Assembly (NCBI RefSeq): GCF_020520425.1 | Contig: NC_079487.1 | Coordinates: 127,184,385 to 127,248,384 of the forward strand | Source: Spinacia oleracea | Lineage: Eukaryota; Streptophyta; Magnoliopsida; Caryophyllales; Amaranthaceae | Length of the DNA stretch: 64,000 nt | Reading direction: 5' to 3' | Part shown: in pieces, positions 34,857-44,851 of the stretch | Numbering within the stretch: position 1 is the first letter of the stretch | How the letters are laid out: every line of letters begins with the position of its first letter | Program-made: the position numbers and the translations under genes | The notes under the pieces: generated by a model | What the model was told of the DNA's origin: nothing | What the model saw: the letters and a program-made list of their open reading frames with translations, nothing else | The model's database searches: none

Positions 34857-37800
34857 CTATTCAACTTGATTAGCTCTCTTCAATGCCAGATACATTAGCT
34901 CATGCCTTTTGTTCAGAACGGATAATAAGATTTCAGTACCGTACCGCATTCTCAGCCTGCAAATAAAGTCTTTCTGAAAACATAAAATAGTACATTAATA
35001 AAAGATTATATATTAAAATAATATACGTACATATATTCAAAATTTACTTACATCTTCATCTGTGTTTTTGAAGCCACAATTCCAAGTCTGGTTGCCTTTG
35101 TAGGTCTCCATATGCCTCATTGCATATACCCCACAATCAGTCTTGTTTGTTCTGTTCTTCCATGGCATTTCAAGCAACACAATTTCATATGCTGAAATCT
35201 GTGCCTTCCGCAAAGGATGTCCTTCTTGTTCAGAAAATATTGTCCATGCTTCAAACTGAAATAAAAAGAACATTTAACTTAGTAAAAGAACAAAGAACAA
35301 CAAAGAAACATAGAACAACAAAGGAAGGAAAAAAGAACATTTAATTTAGTAAAAGAATAAAGAACAACAAAGGAAAGAACAAATAAAATATATAAGAGGA
35401 AATTCTTCAAATAGACTTACAGTTCTTTCTGCAAATGTTTTATATTTATCATCATATGTAATTCCTTCAGGTAAGGAGAGATTGTCAATGATCTCCACCT
35501 TCTTCGCCTTTTGGTTGATTACAATGAGATAAAAATGATCACCAGACCAGACTGGAAAGAACAACTACAAGCAGAGAAAAGAACATTAAACAAAGGAAAA
35601 GGAACATATGTAAAAAAGAAAAGAACAATTTATAATTTTACCAGATGGAATCCCTTCAAAGACTTCACACCAGCAGTTTCATACTCATGGCGTACACTTA
35701 AAATAAAATTTTCTAAGCGTTTGCTTTCGGTTGCTTGACTATCCTGTGATCCACCATACGGTTCATTCTGGCAGAGCATATTCTGCACCGAAAAAAAAAT
35801 AATTTTAAATATATGTTATATAATAAAAATTATTGAAGAAGTACGAAAATATGATTTTTTAGTGATATTAAAACTTACGAAAGGGATTGTAGAGAAATAG
35901 AACTTCAAGTTACTCTTGACACTTTGATCTGGATCATCATTCAGTATTCTTGCAAAAGTGTCAATAACATTATTCATCACCCACGCATTGGGAGCTGTTT
36001 TAAAGGAAAAGAACAAAAATATGAGTAAAAGGAACATCAACAGCATTTAAAAGAACATTTTAAATTCCAATAATTAAATATATACCTAGGGTTTGAAACT
36101 CTTCTCTGGTAACTATATTCCAATCATCAGTGTACAACACCTGACTGTTATAAGAATGAAAATAAAATTTCCATAAGAACATGTACAAAAAGAACATCTA
36201 CATTCAAATACTTGTAATAGTATAAAATTCTTACGTTGGGCTTCCCTTTCCAAAGGCATAATCCAGTACGCATCGCATGTCCTTTTCCTTTTGATTCAAC
36301 TGTTCTTCCCCAACCAGTAGGTGTGAATACTGAGTTAAGAAGGGTGACAGTAACTTGAGGGGAACATTTTTCTTTCTCTTAACAAGTTTAGGTACTTGTA
36401 CGTTATCTGGATCCTCTTCCTCACTTATGAAAACAAAGACATTATAAAGTAAAAAGAACATATTAGAGGGAAAAACGAATTCAGACTAACAATAAAAAGA
36501 ACAACAAAGTGAAAAGAAAAGAACATTTTATAAATGATAATGAAAAATAACTTGTAATAATAAACGAAAAATAACTTATAAAATAAAATGCAGTAGTCAT
36601 ACTCTATGTTCATAGATGTAGGTGCATTTTCTGGTTGCGAGTACACCGCACTTGGAGTGCTAAAAGAGTGGAAAGAAAAGAATATATTACTATAAATAAA
36701 AAGAACAAAAGCGAGAAAGAAAAGAACATTAAATTGAAGATTATGAAAATTATATTTTAATAAAATACAGTAGTCTTACTTCAGGAATATTGATGGAGTT
36801 TCCATTTCAGTCTGCGACTCAGCAGCAGTTGGAGTATTAAACTCGGATTCTTCAGTTCTAACAGTTGGAGACATGGGGTTTCCATCTTCAGCTCCTTTGA
36901 TTAAACCTTCCATAGTCTGAAACTCGGAGTCTTCAGTTCTAACGGTTGGAGACATTGGTTTTCCATCTTCAGCTCCTTGGATTAAACCTTCCATATCTGA
37001 TCTCACATTTTCAGGTTCTCTGTGTATTACAAAAAAAAAATAAGAACATGTGAGGAGGAACAAAGAACACAATGAGAAGAATTAAAGAACAAAAGTGCAA
37101 TGAAAAAGAACATATAAGTTAATATTAAAAGTAGGAAGATATTAAAGTAAATATAGAAAGAACATAAAGAAATATATGAAAGGAACATTCCGAATAAAAG
37201 AAACAAAAGATCCATTAAATAATTGTATAAAGACAGAGAATTAATAAAAAGAACAAATCAAACGAATAAAAAAACAAATAATTGTTTATAAAAGAACATT
37301 GTGAATAATGAAAGAAACAGTCACATATTTATTATACATGTGTATGTGAACTGTTTTAAAAGAACGCATACTCAGTTTTTTCTGTAGGTGGCTGTTGTTT
37401 TTCAGCTTCATTTTTGTTGTCCCCTGAAATTGTCTCCAAATCACGTTCAGTCAAAGTTTTGTTTGCCAAGATTGCTTCTAATCTCATTTCCTCTTCAAAG
37501 TCGTGTGCCTGAGGAGGAGGATTTGAATCGGAAACCATTCCAAGCTTCAATGTCAAATCAGCAAATACATTAGGCTGGGAAGGCATGATCGGAGGTGTTA
37601 AAAATGGTGGCAAATCAAATGTAACATCCTCAGATTCCTTGATTTCCTTTCTTTCATTTCCTTCTGTTGCCTTTCGTACTGCTTCCTCAAATAGTATTGT
37701 GAAGTAGTCTGAACTGAAAAATTCTTTATCTTGACTGAGGATTGAACCAATCTCCTCAGTATTCCTTCCTTCTTGCCGCTCTTCTGTAGAGTTGCCCTTC

Positions 37801-40800
37801 TCAAAAGTAACTGGAATTTCAGTTCCAGAGCATGTTGACCACATTTTTGCCATATTGAATGGCAGACTTTTTTTGACATCAATAGTAGTGTCAAAGAACT
37901 TTCTGGACAACGACAATAAGTCGTTGAACTTGTTCATGACACTACTGAGTTCAGTAGTGGTTTTAGTGAATTCAGCATGGAATTCCTGTTTAACAATAAC
38001 AACAATAAGGACTGGATAAATAAAAAGAACATTCGAATGGAAAAAAGAACAAGAGAGATCCCTAAAAGAACATTCAAGTAGAACATAGAAACATTGTTAA
38101 AGATCGAAAGAACATGTTAAAGAGATAAATGAACATGTAAATAACATGCTTAAACATATAAAAGAACATTCAAATGTAAAGAACATCTTTTTAAGAAAAA
38201 AGAACATGCTTAAATAACATGAATAAACATTTAAAAGAACATGTAAAAGAACGTAAAGAACTAGTTTTTGATAAAAAGAACATAAACACAGAAAGCAAAA
38301 AACATGGTAGGAAAAAAGATTATATTGAGTACGTAAAAGAACATTTGTTGGAGGAAAAAGAACATTACAACAAAAACGTTGAAAAAATAAATGCAATGGT
38401 TTTGTTGAGTGAATTTAATTTTTACCTCAATTGTAGAAGGGACTTTTGCTTTCTCACTGGGGTCTGCCTGTTGCTCTGGCAAATCTTTGTCATCCCCGAG
38501 TTGAGTCACTGGTGCACCTTGATGTTCTCTGGACACATCATTTGTGGACCAGTTAGGCTCTTGGTGTTGATGTTGCTGTTGTGGTTGCTGCAGTGGTTGC
38601 TGCGATGGTTGTTCATCATGTTGCTGCTGTTGTTGTTGTGGGTGTTGAAGAAGAAGTGGTGGTGGTTGTTCACTGAGTGCTTTTTGCTGTTTGAGCAGCT
38701 CCATATCCTCCCTGTACAGTTGTAGCTCAGGTGGACCTTGAATTCTGTCCAGAATCAAGCCATGTCCGAAGCCTGTAGCATTGTCATTGCGTACCCTGCT
38801 GCTTATCATATCTCTTGTCCAGCAAGAAATTAGGGGGAAGTTCCTTGGAGGGTACTCTTCCATGATCTGCACCCGATCGAAATAACATACCTAATTTAAC
38901 AATAACAACATAATTTATTGTTAGTTAGGTGAAAGAAGAAGATGAAAGTAATATATATAACAAAGGGAAATGCTAGCTTAATGATTGAAATTTACCATTA
39001 GAAATGGTAGTGGACCAGCAAACCATCTGCTACGGTCCACATTCCAGTACATAGCTGCCCCAAGAAGGCTGGTGTATGCATACTGGCACCAATTTAGATT
39101 CCTCACTTGCTCCAAGTCAACAGTGCTTGCTAGGAATCTGAAGTTTGGCTTTTGAAACAGAAAAATATAAAAGAAAAGAACATTAATTATGATTTTAAAT
39201 AGAATAAGAAAATAGAACATTCAATAGAAAATAAAGGAACATTAGAGAGAATGAAAAGAACAATGAAAGAAGAGCAAAAGAATATTGAATACAACTGAAA
39301 AGAACACAACTAACATTCATATAAAGGAAAGTACAACAATAGGACAGTGAAAGAGAAAGAAAGAACATGGAATTCGACAAACAAATAAAAGAACAATAAA
39401 TATTAATAAACATTTAAAAGAACATAATACGCAAACAAAAGAACATTAATGAGAAATAAAAGAACATAAATGAGAAACAAAGGAATTTTGATGTAAGAAA
39501 GAACATGGAATATCATACAGAATAAAAGAACAGTGAGAAATATTTAAAAGAACATAATACGCAAACAAAAGAACATTAATGAGAAATAAAAGAACATTAA
39601 TGAGAAACAAAGGAATTTTGATGTAAGAAAGAACATGGAATATCATACAGAATAAAAGAACAGTGAAAGAGAAAGAAAGAACATGGAATTCGACAAACAA
39701 ATAAAAGAACAATAAAAATATTAATAAACATTTAAAAGAACATAATACGCAAACAAAAGAACATTAATGAGAAATAAAAGAACATTAATGAGAAACAAAG
39801 GAATTTTGATGTTTACCGATAAATTAGTAGTGGATTTAATGCAGGTGTTAACTGCAACCACTAGGAAAGATCTCTTCCAGTTATCATCAACTGGAGTCTC
39901 ATCTTTGATCAGTTTTTCAACCATTTCTTTCAATTTTGGGCATCCAGACTTCACTTGCCAGTATGCCCAAAATTCAGCAAAAACCCTCAACACTTCAGGA
40001 TCTTGTTCATCCGTCCATTCCACGACCGGAGCTCCTCCAATAGGTATACCGTACACCAGGTATACATCCTCTACAGTAATATCAAGGGAAGACTTTGGTA
40101 GATGTAAGGACCGGTCGGACGAGTTGAAATTCCTAACCAACTCGTACGGGAATGGATTTTCGTTTTGTGGGATGTCAAGTTGCAGAAGAGATCCAAAGCC
40201 TAACTCCACGATGGCTTGTTGTTTTCTTATATCATGTGGTTCATTAGATGCAATTCCCCTCAAGAATCGCATCATCAATTGCGGAGTTTGCCTTAGATTT
40301 AGTTTCCTTTCTTCAGGTTTTGGTTTGGCAACAACCAAAGATTTTGGTTTCTCATCATCCACCTCCTCCATGACCTCATCAGAAACAACAATTTGTTTAC
40401 TTCTTGTTGCTCTCTGGAAAAAAGAAAAAATATAAAGAACATTAGTCAGGGAGTAAAAGAACATTATATGGAAGAAAAAGAACAAATAACTTAAGAAAAT
40501 TTTTGACCTTCTCAACTACTTTTTTCCCCTTCTTCATTAAGGGTTCACTTTCCTCTTCTACTTCTTCACCTTCTTCTTCACCTCCTTCTTCATCTTCCTC
40601 GTCTTCATAAACCTCCCTCACAACTATCTGATTAACTTTGCTACCCCTCTGAATGAAAAAAGAACATAAATGATGATGTAAAGAACACAAGACAGGAAAA
40701 AAAGAACATTCTTTATTTAAAACACAGCATTTATCTCTATTATAATATAACATTAAGGTAAATAAAAAGATATACAAAAAGGGTAATGTGAAGTTTACCT

Positions 40801-43323
40801 TAAGTGCTGCAGTCTTTTTCAAAGTAACTCCATTCCCCTTCTTAGCATTTGGTGCAACTTTTTTTGTTGAAATTTTCTCAGCAGGCAACAAGCTCTTCTT
40901 CTTATGTGCCTCTTCCAATTCCTGCTTTACCTCTTTGATAAGATCGGGAAATTCTTCTTTCAGCAATTGACTTCTGTTGACCAAAACAATAGAACATAAG
41001 TAGTAAAAAAAAAGTAAAACACAGAAAATAAAAAGAACACCATTTATGTAAGTTACCTTGTCCTTTTCCTGTTTGGTATTGATTTCCTAGACTTCCCCTT
41101 TGCTTTTTCAGGTTCCTCACCAGCTTCTTCTCCGTCTTTTTTCTTTCTAGTAAAAACATAAATGCAAAAGTATGTTTAAGAAACGAAAAATAACAACTAC
41201 AATGTAAATATGAAATAGTATTAACAAACACAGATGATACCTCAAAGTAATTTTTAAGTTCGTTTTCTTTTCTTTTCTTTCTGGTTCATCCAGCTCTTCT
41301 GGAACTTTTACCTCAGCCTCCTCTTTTTCAGGTTCTTTCACTTCTTCATGCACTTTTACTTCATGCTCTTTCTTTTCAGTTTCTTCCTGCTTTTCAGGAT
41401 CTTTGCTGGAATTTTTTTGTCCTTCTCCACCCTTCTTTTTTTGTTCAATCAGATCCAGCTGCTTTTCCTGTTGTAGCAGCTTTTCCTGAAGTGCTTGCAC
41501 CATCTTCTGTTGTTCTTGCAATGCTTTCCTTTGTTTGGAAAGTCTATAATGAAAAAATATATGTCATGAAAAAAAGAACAACACCAAAAACACATGTTAT
41601 GAAAAAAGAACAACAGAAAAATGTTTAAAATAACACATGTAATGGAAAAAGAACAACATGTCGTGTACAAAAGAACACAGCTATGCTTTTGGAAAGAACA
41701 CATATTATGAAAAAAGGAACAACACAAAAAACAAGTGCACAGTTCTCATCCTGCACCCTTGTACAATATCTTATTCATCTGATTTTTTTTATTTTTTCAT
41801 ATACAATATATAAATAATGTTTGTCCTCCATATTCTCATTCATTCATCATTTCATAATTTTAGCAACACATTTTAGAGAGAGAAAAATGAGAGGTTTTAT
41901 TTTCTCTCAACAGAAGAGAGAATTTAAGAGAGAGAAAGAGTGAAATGCGATTTCTACTTTCTTCTCTCTCCAACTTTTCGCATTATTGTTCCTGTTTTTT
42001 TGAGAATTAGTGAATTAATCAGAATACTAATTCTCAGGAGATGAAAAAATACAATTTGCTAATTTTCGTAGAAAGAAAATTGAAGGAGATAATGAAATTC
42101 AAGAGGATTGTGATCATTTGCTGAGGATTTATGTTGATGTTGTTGATAAATGTTGTTCAACTGTTGATCAAGGTATGCTTATATGTTCCTTTTCTTATGT
42201 TCTTTTTATTAAGTGTTCTTTTACTGTGTGCTAACAGTTTTAGGTTTGTCTTTTAAATGTAGATGGTTTGTTCTTTTATCCGTGATTGATTGTTCTTTAT
42301 TTTTTAAAATACATTTAAGAACAAGTAAAAAGAACACCATCTTATCAAATCTAAGCACATTGTTCTTTTTAATTTTCATTGATTGTTCTTTTAATGCCTA
42401 GTGATCTTTTAAGTAGACATGGACTGTTCTTTTCTTCTAGATGCATAGTTCTTTTTAAGCCTACATTAATATTGTACTGTTCTTTTGAGTGTACATTGGT
42501 TGTTCTTTTGAGTCTACATTGATTGTTCTTTAAACCTGCACAGTTGGTTCTTTTAAGTTTTTATAGATAAGAACATAGATAAAAAAGAACATAGATCAAA
42601 TTCAATAGATAAGAACAAAATTATAGATCTAGGTTTAAGTTCGTCAAAATTGTACTGTTCTTTTTAGTCTATTTGTTGTTCTTTTAACCTGGGCGAATTG
42701 TTCGTCAAACAGTAGGGCTAATAAAAAGAACAGACAGTAAATAAATAAAAGAACATAGATCTACTTATTTAATTTAAATTTCCACTGTTCTTTTGAGTTA
42801 ACATTCGTTGTTCTTTTAAATCTATACCATTGTTCTTCTAAGTGTATGATTCAGTGACTTAAAATACATTTAAAAAAAAACATAAATGTAGATCTACTTT
42901 TAAATTCGTTAAAAAATGTATTTGGTTTCGTTATTGTAATTAGAACATTAAGGAAAACAAAAAGAACAAACAGAAGGTGTAAATGAACCTAGGTTTTTGT
43001 TTAAAAAATCCACTTACTCGCTCTCTTCTTCTTCTTCTTCCGTTTCTGAAACTTCTTTGTTGATATCTTCCAACAAATCCGCATCAATTGTTGGTGTAAT
43101 TTCTTTCTCTTTCTTCTTTTTGTTTCTTAAGTTCAATAAAGTCGTTGTCAAAGGAACATCATCCCTTCAAATGAAATTTTATAGAAAATTAAAATTCATG
43201 GGAAATTCTCTAAAAATTAAAATTAAACTGAAATTCAAGAAAAAAGAAAAGAAAAATGAAGTTGAATTCTTACTCAATAGAACATTTCGCATCAACTTCT
43301 TCTCCTTTTTTCGATTTCCCCAT
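34857..43323 (-). CDS. MULE second gene: coiled-coil / plant-mobile-domain-like / Ulp1 protease
   Basis: Nineteen exons from the ATG at 43323 (MGKSKKGEEVDAKCS) to the TAG at 34857: 43274-43323, 43018-43164, 41241-41543, 41057-41146, 40799-40973, 40508-40648, 39817-40413, 38996-39148, 38426-38866, 37372-37985, 36780-37019, 36603-36659, 36235-36423, 36086-36144, 35879-35994, 35642-35782, 35421-35564, 35052-35255, 34857-34973. Sum 3,978 nt, phases consistent, 1,325 aa. Residues 1-300 are Lys/Glu-rich with coiled coil; 303-560 resemble the plant mobile domain-like region (LGFGSLLQLDIPQNENP, DITVEDVYLVYGIPIGG). A Gln-rich linker and a repeated 'MEGLI.GAEDG.PMSPTVRTE' pair follow. The C-terminus is a C48 cysteine protease with His1181 (GDHFYLIV), Asp1198 (EIIDNL) and Cys1260 (KTDCGVYAMRHME). 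Such genes would remove SUMO-like tags. Comparable genes ride on plant MULEs (Kaonashi type). Confidence 0.85.
39350..39815. repeat. Repeated block in intron 7 of the Ulp1-type gene
   Basis: A unit containing TTTAAAAGAACATAATACGC recurs at about 39,413, 39,545 and 39,730, with longer blocks (GAAAGAACATGGAAT...) repeated around it. The intron evidently grew by duplication of motif-bearing segments. Confidence 0.8.
41544..43017 (-). other. Intron 2 of the Ulp1-type gene with an opposite-strand island
   Basis: About 41,860-42,175 looks like a plant 5' leader plus a coding-like stretch on the plus strand (in one frame FANFRRKKIEGDNEIQEDCD...VDQ before a possible donor GTATGC), without an in-frame ATG. 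From 42,180 to 42,860 GTTCTTTT is on the plus strand, against the host gene's orientation. It could be the first exon of a third, unfinished gene. Confidence 0.45.
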
Positions 43324-44367
43324 TTTCAATTGTTAGGGTTCAAGTTTTTGTAACCAGATTATCACTTCCAAAAAACAAATTGGGGAAGTTTTTAGAGTGA
43401 AAATAGTAGAATTCCAAATTGGAGAAGTTCGGATTTGCAATAATTTGAAAGGTTTTGCACTGTTTTTTTGATTGTTGGTGAGTGAAGGTTTTGCATGTAG
43501 GTTGAGTGTGAAAGTGAAAATAAATGTCGCATTCAATGATGTCTTTATATATGATAAATTGAAGAGAGAGAAAATAACTGCTACAGTATTTTCAAATTTA
43601 AACTTCCTTTTTTTTTTGTTGTTCTTTTCGTCCGCTCTTTTGTTCTTTTGGCCTATAAGTAAAGAAAATGATGTTCGTTTGAGTCTCCTTTGTGTTCTTT
43701 TTATTATCTGTTGTTAGTATTTTTAAATTTGTTTTTTATTAATGTTTTTACTTAAATTATATTTTTTAATTTTTTTTATTTTAAACAGTAATCTACTTTT
43801 TAATTTGTTAAAATACAAAATGAAAGACAAGTAACTTATTTAATTTTTTTTTATTAAAAGATTTTGAGGAGAGAGAAATTAACTGCCACGTTTTATGTTT
43901 TCATAGGAAAACTTCTGTTTTGCGGTTTTTTTCTTGCCACGTTCATTATTTCAATAAAAAACTTCTGTTTGGCGGTTTTTTTCACTTTTTAACGTTTTTG
44001 TTGTTCTTTTCGTTGGTTCTTTTGTTCTTTTGTGCGTCTGGTGTTGCATTTGCCATGTTCTTTTTAAAAGTGCAGAGAAATCGTTCTTTCCTTGTTTTAA
44101 CCTTTCTGGTTTTTAATATGTTTGTGTTTTTCTTTTTTTCTTTTTGTTCTTTTCCTTTACTTTCTGATCTTCTCTCATTTTAGTGTATTATGTTCTTTTA
44201 CGTGTTTTAATCTTTTTGGTTTTTAATATGATTGTTCTTTTCTATTTGTTCTTTCGTTTAATTGCTGATGTTCTTTCTTTTTAGTGTTTTATGTTCTTTT
44301 ACGTGTTTTTACTTATTGTTCTTTTACGTGTTTTTATTTATTTGTTGTTTTAACCTTTTTTGGTTTT
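43324..44367. other. Right internal flank of the MULE
   Basis: Presumed promoter of the Ulp1-type gene (minus) at about 43.33-43.6 kb. From 43.6 kb on, GTTCTTTT is on the plus strand. No coding exon. Confidence 0.5.
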
Positions 44368-44790
44368 CAATGCTATTGTTCTTTCCTGTTTTACTTATTG
44401 TTCTTTTGGTTTAATTCTTGATGTTCTTTCTTTTATATTTTTGTGTTCTTTTATATTTTTTGTTGCTTTTTTATGTTTTTGCGTTTTGTTCTTATTTTTC
44501 TGCGTTTTCAATGCTATTGTTCTTTCCTGTTTTACTTATTGTTCTTTTGGTTTAATTCTTGATGTTCTTTCTTTTATGTTTTTGTGTTCTTTTATGTTTT
44601 TTATTGCTTTTTTATGTTTTTGCGTTTTGTTCTTATTTTTCTGCGTTTTCAATGCTATTGTTCTTTCCTGTTTTACTTATTGTTCTTTTGGTTTAATTCT
44701 TGATGTTCTTTCTTTTATGTTTTTGTGTTCTTTTATGTTTTTTATTGCTTTTTTATGTTTTTGCGTTTTGTTCTTATTTTTCTGCGTTTT
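44368..44790 (+). repeat. Three tandem copies of a 141-bp GTTCTTTT-bearing unit
   Basis: Units begin CAATGCTATTGTTCTTTCCT at 44368, 44509 and 44650, nearly identical. Because 141 is divisible by three they create a spurious long open frame. The array ends just inside the right terminal repeat. Confidence 0.9.
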
Positions 44791-44842
44791 GGTTCAGGTG
44801 CACCTAGATCTAGGTGCACGCGCCTGTACCATCCGCGCGTTG
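44780..44842 (-). repeat. Right terminal inverted repeat with palindrome
   Basis: TGCGTTTTGGTTCAG, then the palindrome TGCACCTAGATCTAGGTGCA, then CGCGCCTGTACCATC. It is followed by the target-site copy at 44843. Confidence 0.9.
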
Positions 44843-44851
44843 GGTACAAAC

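Larger units (their letters stand above)
29501..44851. mobile_element. 15.3-kb apparently autonomous MULE (FAR1 transposase + Ulp1-type gene)
   Basis: A perfect 9-bp target duplication GGTACAAAC (29501-29509, 44843-44851) flanks 29510-44842. Terminal inverted repeats run about 55 bp. After an outer part sharing GATGGTNCAGGCGNGTGCAC, both ends contain the perfect palindrome TGCACCTAGATCTAGGTGCA (centres about 29,545 and 44,808), then AAAACGCA. Two genes diverge in strand and end tail to tail near 34.3-34.9 kb; both read intact. Introns, UTRs and the right flank are saturated with GTTCTTTT. It is bounded on the left by the SBP1-like promoter side and on the right by MITE-rich spacer. Intact frames and a perfect target duplication suggest a recent arrival. 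Confidence 0.92.

Noticed and set aside
38219-38725. Plus-strand open frames at 37.4-41 kb
   Set aside because: They are shadows of minus-strand exons of the Ulp1-type gene; codon sense, domains and splice sites all support the minus strand.
29522-44830. Setting the MULE ends at GGTGCAGG / CCTGTACC
   Set aside because: No direct repeat abuts those positions; a perfect 9-bp duplication GGTACAAAC lies 12 nt further out on both sides.
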